Source: Burkholderia sp. lig30
Lineage (GTDB): Bacteria > Pseudomonadota > Gammaproteobacteria > Burkholderiales > Burkholderiaceae
Reading direction: 5' to 3'
Assembly (NCBI RefSeq): GCF_000687455.2
Contig: NZ_JGVW01000125.1
Coordinates: forward strand, 1 to 48,464
Length of the DNA: 48,464 bases
The notes beneath the pieces were generated by a model that saw only the letters and a list, made by a program, of their open reading frames with translations, ran no database searches and had not been told where the DNA came from. How positions within the stretch are numbered: position 1 is the first letter of the stretch; every line of letters starts with the position of its first letter. The position numbers and the translations under genes are program-made. Below are positions 35,008 to 43,820 of the stretch, in pieces.

Positions 35008-36189
35008 TTACATCGTTTCCGCGAACAGCTCGCGGCCGATCAGCATCCGGCGGATCTCGCTCGTGCCCGCGCCGATCTCGTAGAGCTTCGCGTCGCGCCA
35101 CAGACGGCCGACCGGATACTCGTTGATGTAGCCGTTGCCGCCGAGGATCTGGATCGCCTCGCCCGCCATCCACGTCGCCTTCTCCGCGGTATAGAGGATC
35201 ACGCCCGCGCAATCCTTGCGGACCTGGCGCACGTGGCCGCTGCCCGCTGAATCGAGGTGGCGGCCGACTGCGTACAGGTACGCGCGGCACGCCTGGAACG
35301 TCGTGTACATGTCGGCGACCTTGCCCTGGATCAGCTGGAATTCGCCGATCGCCTGGCCGAACTGCTTGCGGTCGTGGATGTACGGCACGACCGCGTCGAG
35401 ACACGCGGCCATGATGCCGGTCGGGCCGCCCGCGAGCACCGCGCGCTCGTAGTCGAGGCCGCTCATCAGCACCTTCACGCCGCCGTTCAGCTCGCCGAGG
35501 ATGTTCTCTTCCGGCACTTCGACGTCCTGGAACACCAGTTCGCCGGTGTGCGAACCGCGCATGCCGAGCTTGTCGAGCTTCTGCGCGACCGAGAAGCCCT
35601 TCATGCCCTTCTCGACGATGAACGCGGTGATGCCGCGCGCGCCGGCTTCCAGATCGGTCTTCGCGTAGACGACGAGCGTGTCGCAGTCCGGACCGTTGGT
35701 GATCCACATCTTGGTGCCGTTCAGCACGTAGCGGTCGCCGCGCTTGTCCGCGCGCAGCTTCATGCTGACGACGTCCGAGCCGGCGTTCGGCTCGCTCATC
35801 GCGAGCGCGCCGATGTGCTCGCCGGAGACCAGCTTCGGCAGGTATTTCCGCTTCTGCGCTTCGGTGCCGTTGCGATGGATCTGGTTCACGCACAGGTTCG
35901 AGTGCGCGCCATACGACAGGCCCACCGACGCCGACGCGCGCGAGATTTCCTCCATCGCGACCATGTGCGCGGTGTAGCCGAGGCTCGAGCCGCCGTATTC
36001 CTCGGCGACCGTCATGCCGAGCACGCCCAGTTCGCCGAACTTGCGCCACAGGTCCATCGGGAACTGATCGGTGCGATCGATCTCCGCCGCGCGCGGCGCG
36101 ATTTCCTTCGCCGCGAATGTCGCGACAGCGTCGCGCAGCATCTCGATGTCTTCACCGAGCATGAATTGCACGCCGGGCAGGTTGCTCAT
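35008..36189 (-). CDS. liuA: Isovaleryl-CoA dehydrogenase
   Basis: FAD enzyme of 393 residues oxidising isovaleryl-CoA to 3-methylcrotonyl-CoA. Acyl-CoA dehydrogenase signatures are present ([20 protein letters not shown] and the C-terminal [20 protein letters not shown]). The catalytic base is E248 in [13 protein letters not shown], the position that distinguishes isovaleryl-CoA dehydrogenases from most other family members. First gene of the liu operon, with GGAGGAGAC just before the ATG. The control region upstream carries two matching palindromes shared with the divergent TetR gene. Confidence 0.93.
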   Translation of the reverse strand: MSNLPGVQFMLGEDIEMLRDAVATFAAKEIAPRAAEIDRTDQFPMDLWRKFGELGVLGMTVAEEYGGSSLGYTAHMVAMEEISRASASVGLSYGAHSNLCVNQIHRNGTEAQKRKYLPKLVSGEHIGALAMSEPNAGSDVVSMKLRADKRGDRYVLNGTKMWITNGPDCDTLVVYAKTDLEAGARGITAFIVEKGMKGFSVAQKLDKLGMRGSHTGELVFQDVEVPEENILGELNGGVKVLMSGLDYERAVLAGGPTGIMAACLDAVVPYIHDRKQFGQAIGEFQLIQGKVADMYTTFQACRAYLYAVGRHLDSAGSGHVRQVRKDCAGVILYTAEKATWMAGEAIQILGGNGYINEYPVGRLWRDAKLYEIGAGTSEIRRMLIGRELFAETM

Positions 36190-36231
36190 GTCTCCTCCGT
36201 CTCCAGAAAATGCGTTTGCGTTCGCACCGAT

Positions 36232-36250
36232 TTCTGAGTTTTGCTCAGAA
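36232..36250. promoter_or_regulatory. Operator-like palindrome upstream of liuA
   Basis: TTCTGAGTTTTGCTCAGAA contains TGAGT-TTT-GCTCA (36235-36247). It lies about 45 bp upstream of the liuA ATG, where a repressor would block the promoter. It shares TGAGT-N3-(A/G)CTCA with the second site near the TetR gene. Confidence 0.65.
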
Positions 36251-36336
36251 CCGGTTCGAACGCCGATTCGTTGAGAAATACCGCGGAAATTTTTGTGTAG
36301 TGTCGCGCTTCGCCGGCACGCTCGTCAATAGTTTTT

Positions 36337-36349
36337 TGAGTGACACTCA
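36337..36349. promoter_or_regulatory. Operator-like palindrome upstream of tetR-type gene
   Basis: TGAGTGACACTCA is a perfect 13-bp palindrome lying 14 bp before the regulator ATG at 36364, consistent with autorepression. It matches the palindrome upstream of liuA in its half sites; the centres are about 102 bp apart. Confidence 0.65.
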
Positions 36350-36363
36350 GATATCATGTCGCC

Positions 36364-37110
36364 ATGACAGACGCCGATTGCGACACCATGACAGCCGCCC
36401 CCAAGGCCGACCGCGCCGACCCACCCCGCGCCCCCGCCAGCCGCAAATCCCAGCAGCGCGTGCAGGACATCCTGCGCGCCAGCCGCGACGTGTTTGCAGA
36501 AAAGGGGTACGAGCAAGCGACCGCGTCGGAGATCGCGCAGCGGGTGGGCGTGTCGGAGGCGACGGTGTTCAGCTACTTTCGCGGCAAGCGCGAGCTGTGC
36601 GCGCGGGTCATCGCGGATTGGTACGACGAGAACATCGCGGCATTCGAGAGCGGCATGCCGCACGACGCGCCGGTTCGCCAGCAGTTCGCGTTCATCGTGC
36701 GCACCCACCTGCGGCTGATGCTGGTGAACGGCACCGGCCTGTGCGCGCTGGTGCTGTCGGAGGGGCGCGCCAAGCAGCACGTGCTGAGCGACGAGCTGAC
36801 GGCGCAGCAACGGCGCTACACGGCGCCGCTGATGGACGTGCTCGCGCGCGGGCAGGCGGCCGGTCAGATCCGCACGGACATGCCGCTGAGCCTGCTCCGG
36901 TCGCTGGTGTTCGGGCCGATCGAGCACGTGCTGTGGGATGCGATCCTCGGGCGCCGGAAGCTCGACACGGAAACGACGGCCGAGCAGTTGATCGACATGC
37001 TGTGGGCCGCGCTGCAGCCGCCCGCGCCGGAGAGCGCGGCGCTCGTGCGGTTCAGGAACGAGGTGATGGAAGCGATGAGCCGGCTGGAGCACGACCGACC
37101 GCAAGCGTAA
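36364..37110 (+). CDS. TetR-family regulator, probably of the liu operon
   Basis: Repressor-type protein of 248 residues from the ATG at 36364; an upstream in-frame ATG at 36340 lies inside the operator-like palindrome and is less likely. The helix-turn-helix is in residues about 30-75 (VFAEKGYEQATASEIAQRVG, VSEATVFSYFRGKRELCARV). The ligand-binding domain is helical. It is divergent from liuA. In Pseudomonas the liu genes are controlled by a MerR-type protein (LiuR), so a TetR protein in this position is a different solution; regulation of liu is inferred from position and the shared palindromes. Confidence 0.88.
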   Translation: MTDADCDTMTAAPKADRADPPRAPASRKSQQRVQDILRASRDVFAEKGYEQATASEIAQRVGVSEATVFSYFRGKRELCARVIADWYDENIAAFESGMPHDAPVRQQFAFIVRTHLRLMLVNGTGLCALVLSEGRAKQHVLSDELTAQQRRYTAPLMDVLARGQAAGQIRTDMPLSLLRSLVFGPIEHVLWDAILGRRKLDTETTAEQLIDMLWAALQPPAPESAALVRFRNEVMEAMSRLEHDRPQA

Positions 37111-37338
37111 AGGCGGTTCGGCGGCCGCCGCCGGCGCGTCGCCCCCCTTCGCGGCGCGACGCATGGTAGATTGACGCCTGCACGCCGCACCATCCGGAGG
37201 GCGCGCACAGGCTCGAGTCGTTAAAGATCCTCAGCGTTTTGCCGTTAGTCATCGTTGATGGCGCCGGCCAGTACGCGCGCGCCGAACGTGACGGCCGGCC
37301 GCGCAGGATCACTCAACAATCCCCTCATATTCCGGACC

Positions 37339-39123
37339 ATGTCCTCAGAAACATCGATGGACAGGCGTTTTGGCGTCGGCGTCGCCATGACCCTGATCCC
37401 CATCCTGCTGCTGTCGTGCTGGCTGCTGGCCTATGAGTGGCTCGGATACGTCCGGGCGGACGACGCGACGCGCAGCTTCCGGTCGCTGCGGGCCGCCCTG
37501 CTGACGATGGAAAAGGTCTCGGCCGAACGCGGGCCGACCAACGGGGCGCTGGGCGAGGACATCCCGATTCCCGCCGCCCGCCAGAGCGCGCTGCGGCGCT
37601 TTCGCGAAGAGAGCGACCGCCGCATCGAACAACTGGCCGACACGCTGCGCGCCGCGCATTGCGCGCATTGCGCCAGGGATGTCGACGGCGCCCGGCGCGT
37701 GCGCGCCGACCTGACGGCGGCGCGCGGCAACGTCGACCGCCTGATCGCGCTGCCGCTCTCGCAACGCGGCGATCTCGCGGTGCAGGACGCGGTGACCCGG
37801 ATGATCGCGGTGATCCCCGGGCTCCAGTCGATCGTTGCCGAGCGCATGTCCGACGTCGTCCACGGCGACCCGGACGCCCTCAACTGCCTGATCCTCGCGC
37901 GGCTCGCAGCCGACTTGCGCGAGCACGCCGGGCAGCTCGGCTCGCATTTCACCGCGGCGCTGTCGATGCGCCGCGCGCTGACCGAGGACGAGCGCCTTTC
38001 CATCGAACGCACGCGCGGGCGGATCGACCAGCTGCGCGCGATGATCGACTTGCGCGTCGCCGCCCGCCCCGGCCTTGCCACCGCGCCGCTGGGGCAGCTC
38101 AAGTCCGCGTATTTCGGCGACGGATTGCACTATGTCGAGACGATGCGGACGCTGGCCAGCCGGCCGGGCGGCGCGGACACCTCCCCCGCGCAGTTTGCCG
38201 AGCGCTACGTGCCGACCATGCGCGCCATCACCGATTTCCGCGACGACGTGCTGCACCTGGCCGAGGACGACATCCGCCAGCACCGGCAGACCATGCTGTT
38301 CGCGCTGATCGGCACCGCCGTGGCCGAAGCGGTGCTGCTGGCGGCGCTGGTGTGGATGATCCGCTGGTTCCGCATGCATATCGTCCGACCATTCGCCGAT
38401 GCGACCCGCCTCATCGACGCGATCGCCAGGGACGACTTGAGCCACCCGATCCCGACGCGCTTTCTGCACCGGGAAATCCATGCGATGTTCGACGCGATCC
38501 GGGTGCTGCGCGCCAACAGCCTCGAACGCACCCGGCTCGAGCACGAGCGTGCGCTCCTGATTCAGGAGCTCGCGACGATGGCGGAGACGGATTCGCTGAC
38601 CCACCTGCTGAACCGGCGCGCGTTCGAGCACCGTGCGCGCGCGACGTGTCAGCAGACACGCGCGGATACGCAGCCGATCGCGCTGATCATGTTCGACGTC
38701 GATCACTTCAAGCTGATCAACGACACGTGCGGCCACGCAGTCGGCGACGACGCGCTGCGGTGCGTCGGCGAGCTGTGCCGCACGCATGTCCGTCAGTCGG
38801 ACATCGTCGCGCGCATCGGTGGCGAGGAATTCGCGATCATGGCGCAAGTCGGCACACCCGACGAGGCGCGCGCGCTGGCCGAGCGCTTGCGTGCCGCGAT
38901 CGCCGGGGCGGTCGTACCCACCGCGGACGGAGCCGGCTGCCGCATGACCGCCAGTTTCGGTGTCGCGCTGGCGTCCGGCGCCGGAGCGGCCGATCTGACT
39001 TCGCTGCTCAGGCGCGCCGATGCGTTGCTCTACCGGGCCAAGCTGGCCGGGCGCAATCGCGTGCTGACCGACAGCGATGCCGCTACGCCGGATCATGTCG
39101 CGCGCCGCGCGACGGGCGCGTGA
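37339..39123 (+). CDS. Membrane-bound diguanylate cyclase
   Basis: GGDEF protein that should make cyclic di-GMP. It has 594 residues from the ATG at 37339; other starts upstream are possible. A first membrane helix (VAMTLIPILLLSCWLLAYEW) is followed by a helical periplasmic domain of about 300 residues with the motif MEKVSAERGPTNGALG. A second helix (MLFALIGTAVAEAVLLAALV), a HAMP-like linker and a C-terminal GGDEF domain come next. The active-site motif is GGEEF, and RQSD five residues before it is the inhibitory I-site (RxxD), so product inhibition is expected. No EAL domain is present. The input signal is unknown. Confidence 0.92.
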   Translation: MSSETSMDRRFGVGVAMTLIPILLLSCWLLAYEWLGYVRADDATRSFRSLRAALLTMEKVSAERGPTNGALGEDIPIPAARQSALRRFREESDRRIEQLADTLRAAHCAHCARDVDGARRVRADLTAARGNVDRLIALPLSQRGDLAVQDAVTRMIAVIPGLQSIVAERMSDVVHGDPDALNCLILARLAADLREHAGQLGSHFTAALSMRRALTEDERLSIERTRGRIDQLRAMIDLRVAARPGLATAPLGQLKSAYFGDGLHYVETMRTLASRPGGADTSPAQFAERYVPTMRAITDFRDDVLHLAEDDIRQHRQTMLFALIGTAVAEAVLLAALVWMIRWFRMHIVRPFADATRLIDAIARDDLSHPIPTRFLHREIHAMFDAIRVLRANSLERTRLEHERALLIQELATMAETDSLTHLLNRRAFEHRARATCQQTRADTQPIALIMFDVDHFKLINDTCGHAVGDDALRCVGELCRTHVRQSDIVARIGGEEFAIMAQVGTPDEARALAERLRAAIAGAVVPTADGAGCRMTASFGVALASGAGAADLTSLLRRADALLYRAKLAGRNRVLTDSDAATPDHVARRATGA

Positions 39124-39526
39124 CGCGGCTCGCGCGCGCCCGCTTCGGCGAATCCCCCGCCTCCCCGGCACCGGCGTATCAAACCAGAAACATTTCTTAC
39201 GTCTCGCAGACACCCATCTGACATCGCTGCTACACGGACATCAGTCCCATCAAGGGTCTGACAGGAATGGCACGCGAGTCGCTTGCCACCGCGGGCAGGC
39301 TGGAAATCACACCGCGACGGCATCCGGTTCACATGACGGCCCGGAACGCGGCCACGCCGCGTCACGTCCACGCAGCGGCATTCCAGCTCGCACAACGGAC
39401 CATGCTTCATCGCCCTCCCGCGATCCGCAGGGGGCATGCCGGCGCGCTTGAAACGCAGGTCGAGCCGCAGGGCGCGTGGTCACATTTGAAACATATCCGA
39501 CCGAGCCTGCGAGTAACGAGGAAATC
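39124..39526. other. Non-coding region upstream of small exported protein
   Basis: About 400 bp with no gene I can support; the frames across it lack recognisable products. It should hold the promoter of the exported protein/deacetylase pair. No promoter motif stands out. Confidence 0.4.
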
Positions 39527-39781
39527 ATGAATCCCAGCAGAATCAAGCGGACCTCACGTGCATGGCGCACGGTGTTGCCCGGCATGTGCTTTGCGCTGGC
39601 CGCCGCCGCGGCCCTGGATCCGTCCGCGACGTTTGCTGCCGACAGTCGCCACATCGGCCGCCCGGCTCGCCATGCGCCCCAGCCGGGCGCGCGGGTTCCC
39701 GCCAGGGCGCCTTCGCTGCCGACCGGCCCCCATCCGGGCGAGGTGCAGAACAAGCAGAAGATCGCACCGCAAAAACTTTGA
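39527..39781 (+). CDS. Small exported Pro/Arg-rich protein
   Basis: Protein of 84 residues from the ATG at 39527 (GAGGAA just upstream). A long basic leader and hydrophobic core (WRTVLPGMCFALAAAAALDP) ends near SATFA. The mature part is short, basic and Pro-rich (RHAPQPGARVPARAPSLP) and ends KIAPQKL. It lies 67 bp before the deacetylase and probably shares its transcript. No family recognised; it may be a small accessory secreted peptide. Confidence 0.55.
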   Translation: MNPSRIKRTSRAWRTVLPGMCFALAAAAALDPSATFAADSRHIGRPARHAPQPGARVPARAPSLPTGPHPGEVQNKQKIAPQKL

Positions 39782-39848
39782 GCGCCGAGCTCGCTTCCAT
39801 ACCGGGGAAAAGACCTGTCCGTTCGACCACCGATGCGTGAGGTTCCTC

Positions 39849-41990
39849 ATGAGCGCAGTACGAGCATTTTTCCGCGATCGCGGACGGCTGGCGCGCGTCG
39901 CCGCCATCGCGACACTCTCCACGACGGCCCATGTCGGCCACGCCGTTCCGGCCGATGCGCAGATCGACCTGAAGGTCCTGATCCTCGCGAGCCAGCAGAC
40001 GGGCAACGGGCCTGAGCTGCAGGCCACGCAAACGGCGCTCGACCGCATCGGCGTCCCGTATACGGTCTACAGCTACGACACGAACAATCCGACGCTGCCC
40101 ATGCTCGAAACGGGCGACCACGCGATGTATCAGGGGATCATCATGCCGGTCAGCGACTACCGGTACATGAATCCGTTCAGCGGCGGCACGCTCGCGCAAG
40201 CGCTCGCGCGCTATCAATTCAAGTACAACGTGCGGCTCGCGAGCCTCTACACGTGGCCGGGCGACACCGCGTGCCTGCAATCCGTCGGCTATCGCGACAC
40301 GACCGCGTCGCCGCTGCCGTCGACGTTCACGTCGGCCGGCATGACGCTGTTTCCGTACATGAACGCGGGCACGAGCACGAAAAGCCCGCTGACGATCCAG
40401 AACGCATGGACCTATTTCGCTGCGGCGGCCAGTCCGCTGCCGGCCGGCACGACGGTGACGCCGGTGCTGCAGGCGACAGGTACGAACAACGTCACGAGCC
40501 CGATCGCCGCGACCTGCCTGTTCAGCAATTCCGCGCCGCTTGCGGGCGACAGCACGTCGCGCGAAATCATGGCGGTCACGTTCGACAACAACCCGTTCCT
40601 GGTCCATTCGATGACGCTCTCGTACGGCATCGTCAACTGGCTCACCAGAGGGCTGTTTCTCGGCAACCGGCACGTCTACATCGATCCGCAAGTGGACGAC
40701 GTCGGCATTCCGGACGAGATCTTCCCGTACGCGCAGTCCGAGTACACCGGCCTCTGGTACGACGTGAGAAGCGGCGCGGTGACGAGCACGAGCCCGCAGG
40801 GACTGTGTCCGCTCGGCAATCCGCCGGGATCGATCGCGTCATACACGGGCACCACGTCGTGCGAATACCGGATCACCGGCAGCGACCTCGGCAACGTGCT
40901 CAAGTGGCAGTCGAACGTCAACAGCAAGACGGCCAACGCGGCCGCGCTGAAGCTGAGCTTCGCGTTCAACGGCAGCGGTTACAGCACCGCGTACGGCGGC
41001 CAGGGCGACTACCCGACGACCGGCACCGACACGCTGACGACCCAGGTTCGATCGAGCCAGGCCAGCTTCAAGTGGATCAGCCACACGTATGACCATCTGC
41101 TTCTGGACCCGCCGTTCACCACGACGGCGAGCCAGGTCTCCGACGAGATGACGAGCAACAACACCGTCGCACGGAAATTCGGCTTCACGGCCTACTCGAC
41201 GCAAGCGCTCGTGACACCGGAAATCTCCGGGCTCTACAACGCAACGACGCTTGGCGCGCTGGTGTCGTTCGGCTCGCGGGTGCTGGTGTCCGATTCGTCG
41301 AAGCCGACGCCGCCGGTCGGCACGGCGAACTGCCCGACGAACAACAACGGCACGCCGTGGCCGCTGCCGGCGTTCAACACCGGCAAGTACAACTGCGTCA
41401 ACCAGAGCATCTTCGAGATTCCGCGCTACGCGACCGCGCTGTTCTACAACGTGTCGCAGCCGTCGGAATGGGTCGCCGAGTACAACTACTTCTATGGCGC
41501 GAACGGCATCGACCCGACGCGGTGGGGATACGACCTGACCTACGCGCAGGTGCTCGACAAGGTATCGGACACGCTGGTCTCGTACCTGCTCACCTACGAC
41601 CATCGTCCGCTGATGTTCCATCAGTCGAACCTGAGAAGCTACAGCAGCTCGAACTCCCTGCTGGGCGACCTGCTCAATGCGGTGCTGACCAAATACAACC
41701 AGTTCTACAAAGGACTGCCGATCCTCAGCCCGTATCTGACCGATCTCGGAACGCTGGCATTGCAACGGAGCATCTACAGCACGTCGGGCGTGGCGGCCAC
41801 GCTGACGCCCGGCAAGTCGATCGTGCTCGGCGCCGCCCGCAGCGACGGGCTGTCCGTCGTCGTGCCGGTGACGGGGATCAAATCCGGCTCGACGACGGAA
41901 ACCTACGGCGGGCAGTCGATCTCGTACATCACGTTGCTTCCCGCGACCGCGTATACGACGCAGATCACGCCGGCACCCGCGTGGCAGTAG
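39849..41990 (+). CDS. Secreted Agd3-like (CE18) polysaccharide deacetylase
   Basis: Exported protein of 713 residues with a signal peptide (about 1-35). An N-terminal region (DLKVLILASQQTGNGPELQA, then GIIMPVSDYRYMNPF) precedes a NodB-like core. The motifs HVYIDPQVDDVGIPDEIFPY (with D283 and D284) and ISHTYDHLLLD (H412 and H416) give the Asp-His-His metal site expected of a polysaccharide deacetylase. The order, size and wording of these motifs resemble Agd3, the fungal deacetylase of galactosaminogalactan (family CE18). It should deacetylate an amino sugar polymer outside the cell, perhaps for biofilm adhesion. The family call is from memory. No polymer synthase is adjacent. Confidence 0.62.
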   Translation: MSAVRAFFRDRGRLARVAAIATLSTTAHVGHAVPADAQIDLKVLILASQQTGNGPELQATQTALDRIGVPYTVYSYDTNNPTLPMLETGDHAMYQGIIMPVSDYRYMNPFSGGTLAQALARYQFKYNVRLASLYTWPGDTACLQSVGYRDTTASPLPSTFTSAGMTLFPYMNAGTSTKSPLTIQNAWTYFAAAASPLPAGTTVTPVLQATGTNNVTSPIAATCLFSNSAPLAGDSTSREIMAVTFDNNPFLVHSMTLSYGIVNWLTRGLFLGNRHVYIDPQVDDVGIPDEIFPYAQSEYTGLWYDVRSGAVTSTSPQGLCPLGNPPGSIASYTGTTSCEYRITGSDLGNVLKWQSNVNSKTANAAALKLSFAFNGSGYSTAYGGQGDYPTTGTDTLTTQVRSSQASFKWISHTYDHLLLDPPFTTTASQVSDEMTSNNTVARKFGFTAYSTQALVTPEISGLYNATTLGALVSFGSRVLVSDSSKPTPPVGTANCPTNNNGTPWPLPAFNTGKYNCVNQSIFEIPRYATALFYNVSQPSEWVAEYNYFYGANGIDPTRWGYDLTYAQVLDKVSDTLVSYLLTYDHRPLMFHQSNLRSYSSSNSLLGDLLNAVLTKYNQFYKGLPILSPYLTDLGTLALQRSIYSTSGVAATLTPGKSIVLGAARSDGLSVVVPVTGIKSGSTTETYGGQSISYITLLPATAYTTQITPAPAWQ

Positions 41991-42172
41991 CGCGGCTGCG
42001 CGATCGTCGCGCCACGCCGATGGCGACCGCGCGGCCGGACCGGCCGCGCGGTCGACCGGATATGTCCGATCCGGATAAGCATTCGACAAATCATTGGTTG
42101 TAACGGCCGGGCAATCCGCTACGGTTGAGGATCGCGCGCAGTCCGCACCGCTCATTCGATCCCGTTACACCC

Positions 42173-43126
42173 ATGCAGTCCAACACCGATACCTTCGCCG
42201 ACTGGCTGCTCAACGGTCTCGAACTGAAGAGCACGCTGTTCCACGTCGGCCAATATTGCGGCGCCTGGCAAGCCTCGACGGCCGGACACCGGCGCGCCAG
42301 CTTCCACGTGGTGCTGCATGGCCATTGCTGGCTTCACCTGCCCGCACGCCCGGACCATCCCGCGCAAAGCATCCGGCTGTCGGCCGGCGATGCGGTCTTT
42401 CTGCTGTCCGATCTGTCGCATTGCCTGTCGCCCGATCCGCAACCGCCGGCCCCGGCGCGCGCCGATGCGCGCGCGGGGACGATGCTGCCGCTCGATCCGG
42501 CCGGGTGCGAGCCGGCCGGCAGCGTCGGCCTCGCGTGCGGCTTCTTCGAATTCCAGTCCAGTCTCGACGGGCTGCTGCTCGGGCTGCTGCCCGAGCACGT
42601 CGTCGCGCGTCGCGACCAGCCGTCGCTGGACGGCGCGCGCGCCGTGTTCGATCTCGTGCTGGCGGAGGCGCGGCGCAACGCCCACGCGCCGTCGCCGCTG
42701 ATTGCGCGGCTCACCGCGCTGCTGTTCGTCTATGTGCTGCGCGCGCTCGATACGGATGCCGAACGCGCGCCGTGCTTCTGGGCGCTGCTGCGCCGCCCGG
42801 AGTTCGCGCCGCTCGCCGCCGCCATCGTCGAAACGCCGGGCGAGCGCTGGACCACCGAACGGATGGCCGCGTTCGTCCACATGTCGCGTGCGCGGTTCTG
42901 CAAGCGCTTCGCTGAAATTTCCGGGCAGTCGCCCGCGCAATTCGTGACGCTGGTGCGGATGAAGCTCGCGGCGTCGATCATGCGCGCGGGCGCCAGCACG
43001 CCCGACGCGGCCGGGCGCGTCGGCTACCAGTCCGAATCGGCGTTCGCGCAGGCCTTCAAGCGCGTGACCGGCGTGCAGCCCGGCGCATGGCGCCGCGCGG
43101 CGGAATGCGCGGACGCACTGCATTGA
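42173..43126 (+). CDS. AraC-family regulator with cupin domain
   Basis: Regulator of 317 residues from the ATG at 42173. The N-terminal cupin-type sensing domain (about 5-190) includes RRASFHVVLHGHCWLHLPAR and SIRLSAGDAVFLLSDLSHCL. The AraC DNA-binding domain (about 215-310) includes ERMAAFVHMSRARFCKRFAE and DAAGRVGYQSESAFAQAFKR. It stands 127 bp upstream of the ABC/flavoprotein operon on the same strand, so control of that operon is likely. The effector is unknown. Confidence 0.88.
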   Translation: MQSNTDTFADWLLNGLELKSTLFHVGQYCGAWQASTAGHRRASFHVVLHGHCWLHLPARPDHPAQSIRLSAGDAVFLLSDLSHCLSPDPQPPAPARADARAGTMLPLDPAGCEPAGSVGLACGFFEFQSSLDGLLLGLLPEHVVARRDQPSLDGARAVFDLVLAEARRNAHAPSPLIARLTALLFVYVLRALDTDAERAPCFWALLRRPEFAPLAAAIVETPGERWTTERMAAFVHMSRARFCKRFAEISGQSPAQFVTLVRMKLAASIMRAGASTPDAAGRVGYQSESAFAQAFKRVTGVQPGAWRRAAECADALH

Positions 43127-43253
43127 TCCGTCGCCGGGCATCGCTCCCGCGCGAGACAAATCCGCAGAAATCGCAGACAGGCGCGCATTGCCCGGCCCGG
43201 ATGCGGTCGCCGACAATCGGTACTCATCTTCCACGCACACGCCCGAAAACGTC

Positions 43254-43820
43254 ATGAGCCGTCTACCTTTGCACTCCGTCGAAAGCGCCCCCGCCGCGAG
43301 CCGCCCGTTGCTCGAGCGCTCGCTGGCCGCCAACGGCTTCCTGCCGAATCTCGTCGCGTCGCTCGCGAACGCGCCGACCGCGCTCGAAGCGTATCTGACC
43401 GTCGGCGAGATCAACGGCCGCGGCGGTCTCACGCTCGCGGAGCGCGAGGTCGTGCAGATCACGGCGGCGGCCATCCACGGCTGCGGCTTTTGCGTCGCCG
43501 GGCATACCGCGGTCGCGCTCAAGAAGGCGCAACTGCCGGCGCCGGTCGTCGACGCGTTGCGCGACGGCCGCGCGACGGGCGACGCTCGCCTCGACGCAGT
43601 GGCCGCCTTCACGCGTGCGGTGATCGCAACGCGCGGCGCAGTCGCCGACGCCGCACTCGACGCCTGGCATGCAGCGGGCTTCAGCGATGCGAACGCGCTC
43701 GACGTGGTGCTCGGCGTGAGTCTCGCGACGCTGTGCAATTTCGCGAACAACCTCGCGCAGAACGAACTGAATCCGCAACTGGCCGCCTATCGCTGGGACG
43801 CCGGCGCGCACGCCGCATGA
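43254..43820 (+). CDS. AhpD-like carboxymuconolactone decarboxylase-family protein
   Basis: Protein of 188 residues with the AhpD-type redox site HGCGFCVAGHTAVALKKAQL (CxxC plus His, about residues 77-95). The usual helical CMD fold surrounds it (LTLAEREVVQITAAAIHGC, then VVLGVSLATLCNFANNLAQ). Such proteins reduce peroxides or other oxidants with thiols. It is the first gene of an operon with a flavoprotein and an ABC importer, and its stop overlaps the next start (ATGA). A protective role against oxidants made by the flavoprotein is plausible, but not shown. Confidence 0.82.
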   Translation: MSRLPLHSVESAPAASRPLLERSLAANGFLPNLVASLANAPTALEAYLTVGEINGRGGLTLAEREVVQITAAAIHGCGFCVAGHTAVALKKAQLPAPVVDALRDGRATGDARLDAVAAFTRAVIATRGAVADAALDAWHAAGFSDANALDVVLGVSLATLCNFANNLAQNELNPQLAAYRWDAGAHAA

